A DNA stretch of 64,000 nt, taken from assembly GCA_963703745.1 (NCBI GenBank), contig CAVPFL010000002.1, positions 372,001 through 436,000 of the forward strand. Direction: 5' to 3'. The translations under genes were made by a program, and so were the position numbers. Under the pieces are notes generated by a model. That model ran no database searches, was not told where the DNA came from, and worked only from the letters and a program-made list of their open reading frames with translations. Below are positions 34,329 to 42,289 of the stretch, in pieces. Positions within the stretch are counted from its first letter, which is position 1. Each line of letters opens with the position of its first letter. Source of the stretch: AP-15 sp963703745 (GTDB taxonomy: Bacteria; Pseudomonadota; Alphaproteobacteria; ATCC43930; CGMCC-115725).

Positions 34329-35864
34329 TCACCCCGCCTTCAGCGTTCTCCAGTCGACGCGGTTCTCGAACGCGGCGGCGGCGCGGTAGATCGTCTCTTC
34401 GTCGAAGGCCTTGGCCACCAGCATCATGCCGACCGGCAGGCCGTCGACCAGGCCGCAAGGGAGGCTCATTGCCGGGTGGTGGGTGCAGTCGAATTGCGCG
34501 GTGTTCGCCAGCATCTCGAAAGCGCGCTGCAGGATCTGCGCGACCGGCGCATTGGCCTCGGGCAATGGCGTCGCCACCATCGGCAGGGTCGGCATCAGCA
34601 ACAGATCGTAACGTGCCAATACCTCGTCGTACGCGCGCCGCAAGCGACGCACCAGGTTCTGCGCTTTTGCATAATAATGGCCACGGTAGCGCGTAACCAT
34701 GTAATGGCCGATCAGCATCGTGTTTTTGAGGCTGTCGGACAGCTCGTCTGCTCGGTTCCGCCAGGCGCTGTGGAAATCCAGCATCGAGGTGACGTAGAGC
34801 CCCTGCCAGTTGAACCCGAAGCCGTTACCCAGCATCATCTGCATCGTGGCGCCCTCGGCCGCCACCGGTAGCCAGATCGCCGAGCCGAGCCGGTGCATCG
34901 GGATGGAGACCGTCTCGACGGTCGCATCCAATCCTCTGAACCGTCCGGCCGCTTCACGAACGATCGCGTCGACCTGCGGCATCGCTTGCGGATGGCCAAA
35001 ACCTTCCTCGACTACGGCGATCCTTAGCCCAGCGGCGCTGCGGCCCAATGCCTCGCGATAGGGTTTCGCCACGGCCCCGCCGTATTGCCGCGGGTCGAGT
35101 CCGTCCGGCCCCGCCAGAACCTCCAACAGCAGGGCGTTGTCCTCGACGGTGCCGGTCATTGGCCCCGTGTGATCCAAGGTCAGCTCGATCGGCATGATGC
35201 CGGTATAGGGCACCAGACCGTGGGTCGGCTTCAGCCCATAAATCCCGCAGAATGCAGCAGGGATGCGGATCGAGCCGCCCTGATCCCCGCCCATTGCCAT
35301 CGGCACCTCGCCCAACGCGACGACGGTTGCACTGCCGGAAGACGAACCGCCCGCCGAGTAGCCCATGCGATGGGGGTTGTGCACCGGGCCGCTGGCGCTG
35401 GTGTGGCTGCCGCCCGAGAAGCAGAAATATTCGCACACCGTCTTGCCGGCAATCGTGCCGCCGGCGTCGAGTATGCGCGTGACCACCGTTGCGTCGACAT
35501 CCGGCACATAGCCTTCCATTGTCGAGGCGCCGTTCATCAGCGGCACGCCGCCGAGGCAGATGTTGTCCTTGAGCGCGATCTTTTTGCCCTTGAGCTTGCC
35601 GGCGGCAGCGCCCTCCACTTCCGTCTTGATGTACCAGGCGCCGTGCCGGTTCTCGTCGGGCAGCGGCCGCCGGCCGGGGAGGCGAGGATAGGCGACCGGC
35701 GGTAGCTCGTCCGGCATTCGGTCGAGCTGGTTGTACGCCGCGAAACTCGGCAGGAGGCTCTCGCGGTGGGTGGCGAGATCTGCTTCGGTAAAGCTAAAGC
35801 CGAGCTCCGCGGCGACCTCGCCGAGCTGCTCCAGTGTCGGGACTTTGACGGTATCGAGCGACAT
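34329..35864 (-). CDS. Amidase-signature hydrolase, enantioselective/aliphatic amidase type
   Basis: This amidase hydrolyses carboxamides to acids and ammonia; it has 511 residues. The Ser-cisSer-Lys triad is visible: Lys in GKKIALKDNICLGG, then the AS signature GYSAGGSSSGSATVVALGEV with the two serines. GGDQGGSIRIPAAFCGIYGLKPTHGLVPYTG strongly resembles the Rhodococcus-type amidases found with nitrile hydratase. No nitrile hydratase gene is in the window. The start MSLDTVKVP (35864) has GAGAGGAGAAC upstream; the longer frame to 35954 has no family-like leader. Confidence 0.92.
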   Translation of the reverse strand: MSLDTVKVPTLEQLGEVAAELGFSFTEADLATHRESLLPSFAAYNQLDRMPDELPPVAYPRLPGRRPLPDENRHGAWYIKTEVEGAAAGKLKGKKIALKDNICLGGVPLMNGASTMEGYVPDVDATVVTRILDAGGTIAGKTVCEYFCFSGGSHTSASGPVHNPHRMGYSAGGSSSGSATVVALGEVPMAMGGDQGGSIRIPAAFCGIYGLKPTHGLVPYTGIMPIELTLDHTGPMTGTVEDNALLLEVLAGPDGLDPRQYGGAVAKPYREALGRSAAGLRIAVVEEGFGHPQAMPQVDAIVREAAGRFRGLDATVETVSIPMHRLGSAIWLPVAAEGATMQMMLGNGFGFNWQGLYVTSMLDFHSAWRNRADELSDSLKNTMLIGHYMVTRYRGHYYAKAQNLVRRLRRAYDEVLARYDLLLMPTLPMVATPLPEANAPVAQILQRAFEMLANTAQFDCTHHPAMSLPCGLVDGLPVGMMLVAKAFDEETIYRAAAAFENRVDWRTLKAG

Positions 35865-35883
35865 CGTGCGTTCTCCTCTCTGA

Positions 35884-36327
35884 CTAGACGGACCCGCGAA
35901 GTCGCTGGCGAAGACGCTCGGCGATCTCGGCAATGCGGTCGCCATCACCGTCATTATAGCCCTTTCTGCTGCGGTCCCAATTGATCAGAAGATCGTCGCC
36001 CGCCCGCCGCGGCAAGACATGGACATGAACGTGGCATACGCTTTGGCCCGCCAGCTCCCCATTCGCCTGCACCAAGCTGATCCCTCCGGGCCGAAGCACG
36101 TCGTTGACAGCCCGCGCCACCTTCGCGGCCGTCGATGCTACTGCGCCAAAAGCGGCTGGCGGCATATTAAACAAGGTTTCGAAATGCTCCTTGGGAATCA
36201 CCAGGCAATGGCCGTCATTGGCCGGATGAATGTCCATGAAGGCAAGGGTGGCGTCATTCTGATAAATTTCCTGGCAGTCGCTGACGCCGGCAACGATCTT
36301 GCAGAAGACGCAGTCACTGGCATCCAC
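35884..36327 (-). CDS. HIT-family (Hint-like) nucleotide hydrolase
   Basis: This protein has 147 residues and starts at GTG 36327 after GGGAGAGACGAC. The zinc-type start CVFCKIVAG is followed by FMDIHPANDGHCLVIPKEHFETLF and the histidine triad CHVHVHVLPRR. HIT proteins cleave adenosine-nucleotide conjugates such as AMP-lysine or ADP-sugars. It lies 19 bp upstream of the amidase gene, so they are probably co-transcribed. Confidence 0.92.
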   Translation of the reverse strand: MDASDCVFCKIVAGVSDCQEIYQNDATLAFMDIHPANDGHCLVIPKEHFETLFNMPPAAFGAVASTAAKVARAVNDVLRPGGISLVQANGELAGQSVCHVHVHVLPRRAGDDLLINWDRSRKGYNDGDGDRIAEIAERLRQRLRGSV

Positions 36328-36381
36328 GTCGTCTCTCCCTGCGAGTCGGGGTCTGCGCACGCGCTTGGCGCGACTCCCGCT

Positions 36382-36615
36382 TCAGCTGCGGGTGTTCAGG
36401 CGGTCCCAGAATTTCGTACCGTGAATGTCGACGCGTTCGTCGGCGATCAGGCCGCCGTCGCCTTCGAGCGTCTGGGCCCAGTCGATGTCGGTCGCGGCAT
36501 TCCACTGATCGATCTTGGCCTGCTCGTAGAGCCGCCGCATATCGGAGTGCTCCGAATCGTGATCATGCCCGAAATACCCTGTGTCGCGGGTCTCGATCTG
36601 TTGTCCGCTCTCCAT
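36382..36615 (-). pseudogene. Truncated ferritin-like diiron protein gene
   Basis: This ORF of 77 residues reads MESGQQIETRDTGYFGHDHD, then MRRLYEQAKIDQWNAATDIDW and GLIADERVDIHGTKFWDRLN, and then stops. YEQAKxxQWNAATDIDW is typical of the N-terminal segment of AurF/ferritin-like oxygenases of 300 or more residues. The catalytic helices with their Glu and His metal ligands are absent. It appears to be the remaining 5' end after a deletion that also brought the HIT gene close. Alternatively it could be a small stand-alone protein. Confidence 0.55.
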
Positions 36616-36695
36616 CGGGAGGCCTCGATGATGCCAGAACGCCGGGGATAATCGTGCATGATACCCGAGCAGAGCACAAACGATAGGAGACCGGT

Positions 36696-37334
36696 GTGGC
36701 CCAACCGCGAACCGTCACGGCCTACATCGACTACAAGAGCCCCTATGCTTACCTGGCGAAGGATCTCGCCTACGAGCTCGAACGCGACTTCCCGGTTCGC
36801 GTCGATTGGCTGCCGTACGTGCTCGATATTCCGAGCTTTCTCGGCTCCGCCCGGGTCGATGACAGCGGAAGGGTGATCGAGGAGGAGCGCAACGCCCACC
36901 AATGGCGGCGGGTTCGCTACAGCTACATGGATTGCCGCCGCCAGGCGAGAAAACGCGGTCTCGTGATCCGCGGCCCGCAGAAGATCTGGGATTCGACCCT
37001 CGCCGCCTGCGGCATGCTCTACGCCAAGCGCCAGGGCGACGCGGTGCTGCGCCGCTACCACGACATGACTTTCGAGCGCTTCTGGAGACGCGAGCTCGAC
37101 ATCGAGCATCCCGATGTGATTGGCGCGGTACTGGCGGAAGCCGGTGCCGACACCGCGCGCTTCTCGGCTTATTCGGTGGGGGAGGGGAGGGAGGAGCTCG
37201 ATCGGATCTGCCGAACAGCCGAGGCGATCGGCGTCTTCGGGGTCCCGAGCTTTGTCATTAACGGGGAGCTGTTCTGGGGCCGCGAGCACCTGCCGGACCT
37301 CCGCGAGATGCTCGCGACGGCGCCATTGGCCTGA
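36696..37334 (+). CDS. DsbA-like / 2-hydroxychromene-2-carboxylate isomerase family protein
   Basis: This thioredoxin-fold protein of 212 residues begins VTAYIDYKSPYAYLA. The Ser-Pro-Tyr replaces a CxxC, as in glutathione-dependent 2-hydroxychromene-2-carboxylate isomerases. It also has VDWLPYVLDIPSFLG, a helical insert, and EAIGVFGVPSFVINGELFWGREHL with the cis-Pro loop. It probably isomerises or conjugates an aromatic intermediate with glutathione rather than oxidising thiols. GTG 36696 follows ATAGGAGACC. The CmcJ-like gene follows 54 bp later on the same strand. Confidence 0.85.
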   Translation: MAQPRTVTAYIDYKSPYAYLAKDLAYELERDFPVRVDWLPYVLDIPSFLGSARVDDSGRVIEEERNAHQWRRVRYSYMDCRRQARKRGLVIRGPQKIWDSTLAACGMLYAKRQGDAVLRRYHDMTFERFWRRELDIEHPDVIGAVLAEAGADTARFSAYSVGEGREELDRICRTAEAIGVFGVPSFVINGELFWGREHLPDLREMLATAPLA

Positions 37335-37388
37335 GTTGTATCAGCTCTGCGGCGCCTCTATCATCCTTGGGCGAACAAAGGAGCTGAC

Positions 37389-38225
37389 ATGGTTCAGATT
37401 GCCGAGCAGGTCACCGCCCCGAAGACGATCGAGGCGACCCTCAGCTATTTTGTCGACACCGAGGCGATGCCGGTCACGTTGGTCGGCGCCCCCGGCGGGA
37501 GCGACCAGCGGGTGGGTGGTGGCACGTCGGAGCCACGCCGCGTCGTCTTGTGCAATGGCCGGCTCGATGCCAACGATTTCGTGCTAGAGCGCAACGGGTT
37601 TCGCTTCGTCCATCATGACACCAAGGTCGTCGATTTTTTCGACGAGGACGAAGTGCGCCGGGTCTACTATCCGGAAATGCAAGCACTGGTGAAGTCCGAA
37701 AGTGGGGCCTCTCGCGTCGAGGTGTTCGACCACACTTTGCGTACGGGCGATGATGAGCTGCGCGAGACCCGCAAGATCCGCGACGTCGTGCGTCGCGTCC
37801 ACAACGACTACACCGAATGGTCGGGCCCGCAACGGGTGCGCACCTTTTTGCCGAACGAGGCCGAGGAGTTGCTTGGCCGCCGCTTCGCGATCATCCAGGT
37901 GTGGCGGCCGATCCGCCACCCGGTTGAGACTTGGCCGCTGGCGATCGCCGACGCGCAGAGCATCTCGCCTGAGAGCCTGGTGGTCACTGAGCGCCGCTAT
38001 CCCGACCGCATCGGCCAGACCTATGCCATTACCTACGATCCCGCGCATCGCTGGTATTGGTTCCCGCGGATGCAGCCCGACGAGGCGCTTGTCTTCAAGA
38101 CCTACGAGTCGCTAAGGCAGGGCTGCGCGCGATGGACCGCGCACACGGCCTTCGACGACCCGACGACGAAACCTTACGCGCGACCGCGCGAAAGCATCGA
38201 AATCCGCACGCTCGCCTTTTTTTGA
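37389..38225 (+). CDS. CmcJ/NvfI-family oxidoreductase, paralogue 2
   Basis: This protein of 278 residues is related to the product of 21715-22536. Putative ligands are His138 and Asp140 (VHNDYTEWSGPQRV), His220 (YDPAHRWYWFPRMQPDEAL) and His252 (WTAHTAFDDP). The family block FAIIQVWRPIRHPVETWPLAIAD and C-terminal RESIEIRTLAFF match the paralogue. ATG 37389 has AAAGGAGC upstream. It follows a DsbA/HCCA-isomerase-like gene, and both may act on one small molecule. Confidence 0.87.
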   Translation: MVQIAEQVTAPKTIEATLSYFVDTEAMPVTLVGAPGGSDQRVGGGTSEPRRVVLCNGRLDANDFVLERNGFRFVHHDTKVVDFFDEDEVRRVYYPEMQALVKSESGASRVEVFDHTLRTGDDELRETRKIRDVVRRVHNDYTEWSGPQRVRTFLPNEAEELLGRRFAIIQVWRPIRHPVETWPLAIADAQSISPESLVVTERRYPDRIGQTYAITYDPAHRWYWFPRMQPDEALVFKTYESLRQGCARWTAHTAFDDPTTKPYARPRESIEIRTLAFF

Positions 38226-38268
38226 TCGGGTCCGCCCTGCTCGCCGACTACAGGGGGGATAACGGGAG

Positions 38269-39003
38269 CTATCTCGTCCCGAGTTGGCTTGTCTCTGGGC
38301 CGCAGCTGATGCATTTGGCCAGCGTAAAGGTCACTTTCCCGGTGTCGTCGTCGGCGATGAACTTTACCGGCACGCCCCGGTCGTCGAGCCAGACGGTGTA
38401 CTTGGTGCTGCCGTCAATTTCAAATTTAACGGCCGGGACTGTCGCCCCGTCGATTTTTACCGTCGTCTCCTGCCCGCTGCCGACTCGCACCTGCTCGATC
38501 TTGCCCGAATCGGGGCGCATCATCGTATTGGAACTCAGGAAGTTGTTCGACCAGGGGTTGGCCGGGTGGACCGATGCGGGTGCAGTGATCGTGCCCTGCG
38601 GCGAGGTGATAACAAAACCATTGCCGCGAGCCTCGCCTTTAACCTCGACCGGCCCGTTGCCTTTGTCGGTCACGCCCTGAAACGAGACGAGGCGGTTGCC
38701 CTGCCAGCGCTCGGTGCGTGCGGCATCCTCGCGGTACATCCGCACGCCCAGCATGCTCACCTCGAAATGTGCCCGGGTCAGAACGGTTGTGCCGTCCCGG
38801 CTCGGCTCGACTGTGTTGCTGTAGGTGCCGATGTCGCCAAAGGTCGAGTGGGACACTTTATAGATGAATTCCGCCGGCGTCTCCGCGACGGCGACATTGG
38901 TGGCCGGGCCAGCGCCGAGGACACCAACGATCGCGGCGAGCGTTAGGGCGCGCGTCACCGACGCTAACTGTACCGAGCGGACGCGTCGATTGCCCTTGGT
39001 CAT
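38269..39003 (-). CDS. DUF6134-family secreted protein
   Basis: This exported protein of 244 residues has a signal sequence, LASVTRALTLAAIVGVLGAG with an Ala-rich end. The mature domain reads FIYKVSHSTFGDIGTYSNTVEPS, TERWQGNRLVSFQGVTDKGN and STKYTVWLDDRGVPVKFIADDDTGKVTFTL, which fits DUF6134. It is a beta-rich lipocalin- or LolA-like shape with no known activity. It converges with the CmcJ paralogue 43 bp away. Confidence 0.82.
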   Translation of the reverse strand: MTKGNRRVRSVQLASVTRALTLAAIVGVLGAGPATNVAVAETPAEFIYKVSHSTFGDIGTYSNTVEPSRDGTTVLTRAHFEVSMLGVRMYREDAARTERWQGNRLVSFQGVTDKGNGPVEVKGEARGNGFVITSPQGTITAPASVHPANPWSNNFLSSNTMMRPDSGKIEQVRVGSGQETTVKIDGATVPAVKFEIDGSTKYTVWLDDRGVPVKFIADDDTGKVTFTLAKCISCGPETSQLGTR

Positions 39004-39275
39004 ATCCTTCCCCTCGCCAAGCGCGAGCCCCCGCCCCCAACTGGGGAGCCCCTCAAAGACAAGATACCGCCCGATATCTCCAATTCAAGCAAAATATGAG
39101 ACTGGCTGGTGCCTGGTGTCATCCTCCTTGATCCCTGTTAGCCACAAACATCACGGCCCGGCCAGCCTTTATCGGAATAGAGCCGAGGGATTTATGTTGA
39201 GTCGATATATGGCAAAATATTTAATCTAGACGACGGCCTTCTCCCGTATTCTAGTTATGCTCAGCTCATTTTTGC
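39004..39275. other. Intergenic, no gene seen
   Basis: The 272 bp include an AT-rich part near 39180-39260. It probably holds the promoter of the DUF6134 gene. No convincing ORF or hairpin terminator was found. Confidence 0.4.
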
Positions 39276-40222
39276 TCATTGTCCCAATTCTGAGCCGTCC
39301 TCATCACGGATGTTCCTGGCGATGTCTTTCTGCCGGTCGAATTCCTCCCGGGGGCGCCGCATCTCCTCAGGCGACAGCCGCTCGATGTTGGAGTAGTCGA
39401 GCTTCCACAAAGAAACCTCGCTCCAACGCAACGGCGATTGCACGGTGGTGCGCGCCGCCGGTGCGGATTCAAGGACGCGAAGGGCGAGCTCCAAGGTGAA
39501 GGCCTGAGATTGCGGGTCCTTCGGACGTCCCGCGGCGTTGCCCAGCGGGAAATCGCTGAACAGGAAGCGCGGCACGCCGACAAATTCGACGATGTCTTTG
39601 GCGCAACCCAGCACGACGGTAGCGATGCCGTTTTCCTCCAGGTGCCGGGCCGCCAAACTCACGGTCTGGTGACATACCGGTCAGTTGGCGACGAGTACGG
39701 CGGCGTTGCACCGTCGGCACGACAGCGTGCGAGGAGCTCGGGGCAGTCCTTGTCGAGTGTCGTGCGGTGGCTGCGGTTTGTCGGCGCACCGTGAAAGCGC
39801 GGCGTAACCTCGCCGATCCGGCTCGTCGCTGCACAGCGCCGCAGTTGCGGCAGCGGAAACCAAGTGTTGCTGTCCTCGGCCGTGGTGTGGACGCGGTCGA
39901 TGGCGAGATGGGAAACCCGCAGATCGGGATCGATGCTGCTGTCTCCGGAATAGACGCTGTAGAATTTGGCGGCGGCGTTGTAGGGCGCGCCGGGGCCCTG
40001 ATCGCCTTTGCCGGGCTGGTAGGGGGCGGCGGTGGTGATCAAGGCGACGCGGCACCGGCTGAGCGGCTCTTTGAGCGGCTGGAAAGGTACCTCGGCATAA
40101 TGCGCCCAGCGATAAGGCGTCGCATAGCCGAGCGCCAGATAATAGCCGCGGATCCGCTGTATATAGGGGATCGGCGCATCCTCTTCGGGAGCAAACCCAA
40201 AGCTCGGCTCGGTTGGGCTCAT
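39276..40222 (-). CDS. GrdB/PrdB-like reductase family protein, candidate selenoprotein with in-frame UGA and one frameshift
   Basis: This reads as one gene of about 315 codons in the glycine/sarcosine/betaine/D-proline reductase selenoprotein-B family. From ATG 40222 the frame gives MSPTEPSFGF, YQPGKGDQG, DRVHTTAEDSNTWFPLPQL, VTPRFHGAPTNRSHRTTLDK and ELLARCRADG. One base then appears to be missing near 39704-39712. In the restored frame NAAVLVAN is followed by TGA (39681-39683), then PVCHQTVSLAARHLEENG, VVLGCAKDIVEFVGVPRF, LFSDFPLGNAAGRP and ARTTVQSPLRWSE. In this family that position is the redox Sec or Cys of a U/C-x-x-C motif. The total of 947 nt is one short of a codon multiple, as expected for one lost base. 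Without Sec insertion it would be a pseudogene. Confidence 0.72.
39645..39680 (-). promoter_or_regulatory. Candidate bacterial SECIS hairpin directly 3' of UGA
   Basis: The 36 nt after the UGA fold by hand into a single hairpin. CCGG pairs with CCGG at the base, a 3-nt bulge UAU follows, GUC pairs with GGC, then there is one A-C mismatch. CCAGAC pairs with GUUUGG around a CGUGA loop. The loop starts 18 nt after the UGA and has G at its second position, which fits general bacterial SECIS rules. No thermodynamic test was run. Confidence 0.5.
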
Positions 40223-40353
40223 CTCAACCCTCGCTGATGGCCAAGCCGTCGATCGGGGGCAAGGGCCCACTGCCGGCTTGCCCGACGCGGCATGCGGCGT
40301 GAGTATCGAATCCGCTCGCGAGCCCTGCAACGCAAATAACGGAGGAGATGGCG

Positions 40354-40761
40354 ATGCCGACCGCGGTCGAAGACAAGGATGCGATTCGGGAAGTGCTGGC
40401 GGAGTATTGCTTCCGCCTGGATGACGGTCGGTTTACTGAGATGGCGGCGCTATTCACCGAAGACGGCACCTGGGACACCGCATTCGGCAAGGCGACCGGC
40501 CGGGCGGCGATCGCCGAATTGGCGAGCAGCCTGCGGATGCGTGCTCAGCAACCGCGGCCGCGGGCGGTGCACCTGGTGACCAACATCGCGATCACGCTTG
40601 AGGGAGAGCACGCCCGCGTGCGTTCCAATTGGATGGTGATGCAGAACGACCCTCAGGGACCGCGCATCGGCTCGGGTGGGGCCTACATCGACGAGATGGT
40701 CAGAAGAGACGGAAGCTGGCTGTTCCGCTACCGCAAGATCGACCGCTTCATCGCCCCTTGA
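40354..40761 (+). CDS. SnoaL-like / NTF2-fold protein
   Basis: This small alpha+beta barrel protein of about 135 residues begins VEDKDAIREVLAEYCFRLDDG and RFTEMAALFTEDGTWDTAFG, the classic SnoaL_4 opening. It continues RAVHLVTNIAITLEGEHARVRSNWMV and SWLFRYRKIDRFI. Members are polyketide cyclases, hydroxysteroid isomerase-like enzymes or dioxygenase beta subunits; nothing here decides between them. GGAGG lies 8 bases before ATG 40354; the ATG at 40348 is too close to it. Confidence 0.85.
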   Translation: MPTAVEDKDAIREVLAEYCFRLDDGRFTEMAALFTEDGTWDTAFGKATGRAAIAELASSLRMRAQQPRPRAVHLVTNIAITLEGEHARVRSNWMVMQNDPQGPRIGSGGAYIDEMVRRDGSWLFRYRKIDRFIAP

Positions 40762-40924
40762 GCTTGATGCCGCTAGCGCCTGGCGTACAACCTTGCAGTG
40801 AGCCATAAATGTGGACCTGCCTGCATGTGCAGGCTGAATTCACGCCATTTCACGCCGTGGTTGCAATTCGTCGGTAACCAGAATTTTCAAAAGAGCTGGC
40901 CTCGCAAGCGGATCAGACCAAACA

Positions 40925-42121
40925 CTAGAGCGCGACCATGCCCATCCAGAACATCGTCCGGTCTCCGACATCGACGTCGTATTTGCGGACGAAGCCGAGC
41001 CTTCCTTCGCCGTCGATCCGGAAGACGGCGAGGCTCGCTGGGACGGTGCGCAGGGCGTCGCCGTCCCTCACCAACAACGGCATGATGTGCGCGGCGACCA
41101 GCAAGCGGCCGCTCGGGTCGATGTGAAAAGTCCGACAGTGGATACCGCGCGTGTCGACGTGCTGGATCAAACTCGGCTCGCCGGTCGCCGGGTCGATCAA
41201 ATACACCGCGACATTGTTTTCTCCGCCGGCAAAGACGCGCTTGCCCTCGAATTCCGTGGTGGTGGAGGCGCGATTGACCGCGTAGACGAAACGGCCGTTC
41301 GGATGCACGTGAACGGTGCCGGCGATCTGCCGTCCGCGAATATTGCCTGGCTCGGCCAAAGTGTCCTTGCGGAAGAGAGGTGCCGGCGAGAGGGCATCAC
41401 CGGAAAATTCGAACATGTCGAGCTTGTTTTGGCGCTCTAGCGAAACGTAGGCCCAGGGCCTCGTGGGGTGGAAATCGAGATGGCGCGGGCCGAAATCGTA
41501 GCCGCCATTGGGCGCGACCGAGACTTCCTTTGTCAGCAGCCCTTGCCCGTAGGCGAAGACCTTCAGCGCACCCGGTTCTTCGGCTTTGCCGGGGGCGGCG
41601 TCGTGGCCACGGGTAACCAGAATCACCGACCTGTTGTCCGGCCTCACCCGCACCTGGTGCGCGTAGACGCCGGGATCGATCGGCTCCGTCTGCACCACCT
41701 CCGCACCCGGCGTCGCGTCGGCGTTGATCCGATAAACCCGAACTCCGCTCGGGTTGCTGAATGCGACCAGCAGATGCTCGGAGGGAATGTCGGTGGTCAT
41801 GTGAATCGGGCGGGTCGGTAGTGGGATTGGATCGCCGTGCTGCGCCAAGGCCCCCGACTCGGGATCGATACGGAATGCTGTCACGTGGTGTTTGTCGCCG
41901 GTCGGACCCATGCCGGACGCGCTGTCGCTCGACGCCACGTAGAGATACCGCCTCGAAGCATGCGGCCACGCGTAATGGACGTTCGCCGGCAGCCTCACCG
42001 CGTCTCGCTTGACCAATGTGACGCTGTCGTCGTCCACGTCGTATTGCGTGAGCTCCGGCCCGATGCTGGCGTAGAGCGCTACTTTATTCGGGCTAACGTG
42101 ACCTGATGCGGCGCGAGGCAT
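40925..42121 (-). CDS. Lactonase-family seven-bladed beta-propeller protein
   Basis: This protein of 398 residues is similar to 6-phosphogluconolactonases of the YbhE type and to carboxy-cis,cis-muconate cyclases. Propeller blades are visible as repeated blocks: RYLYVASSD, HVTAFRIDPESGALAQHGD, HLLVAFSNPSGVRVYRI, PRHLDFHPTRPWAYVSLERQNKLDMF, GTVHVHPNGRFVYAVNRAS and NNVAVYLIDPATGEPSLIQHV. The HxDFHP and HVHPNG blocks match the family. No signal peptide is seen. The gene is flanked by a cytochrome c gene on the same strand, but 168 bp separate them. Confidence 0.87.
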   Translation of the reverse strand: MPRAASGHVSPNKVALYASIGPELTQYDVDDDSVTLVKRDAVRLPANVHYAWPHASRRYLYVASSDSASGMGPTGDKHHVTAFRIDPESGALAQHGDPIPLPTRPIHMTTDIPSEHLLVAFSNPSGVRVYRINADATPGAEVVQTEPIDPGVYAHQVRVRPDNRSVILVTRGHDAAPGKAEEPGALKVFAYGQGLLTKEVSVAPNGGYDFGPRHLDFHPTRPWAYVSLERQNKLDMFEFSGDALSPAPLFRKDTLAEPGNIRGRQIAGTVHVHPNGRFVYAVNRASTTTEFEGKRVFAGGENNVAVYLIDPATGEPSLIQHVDTRGIHCRTFHIDPSGRLLVAAHIMPLLVRDGDALRTVPASLAVFRIDGEGRLGFVRKYDVDVGDRTMFWMGMVAL

Positions 42122-42289
42122 GGCAGCGGCACTCCGTAAGCAAGGCTGACCGCTTCACCATCCGACATGCCGGCCGACGCGTCCAGCACCCAAACGGGCA
42201 GCCGATGATCCGCGCGGAGCTCCGACACGATCGGCAACTGAGCGATTTGCTGGGTCGTACCAGTGATGCACGATTGGCCGAGCCGTCGA
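42122..42289. other. Short region between lactonase and cytochrome genes
   Basis: Overlapping short frames on both strands carry no recognisable motif and no good ribosome site. A 72-codon frame at 42079-42297 runs into the lactonase start and is probably fortuitous. Confidence 0.35.

Noticed and set aside
39681..39683. Treating TGA as a simple stop between two genes
   Set aside because: Both sides belong to one family domain, and the second part has no ribosome site or natural N-terminus.
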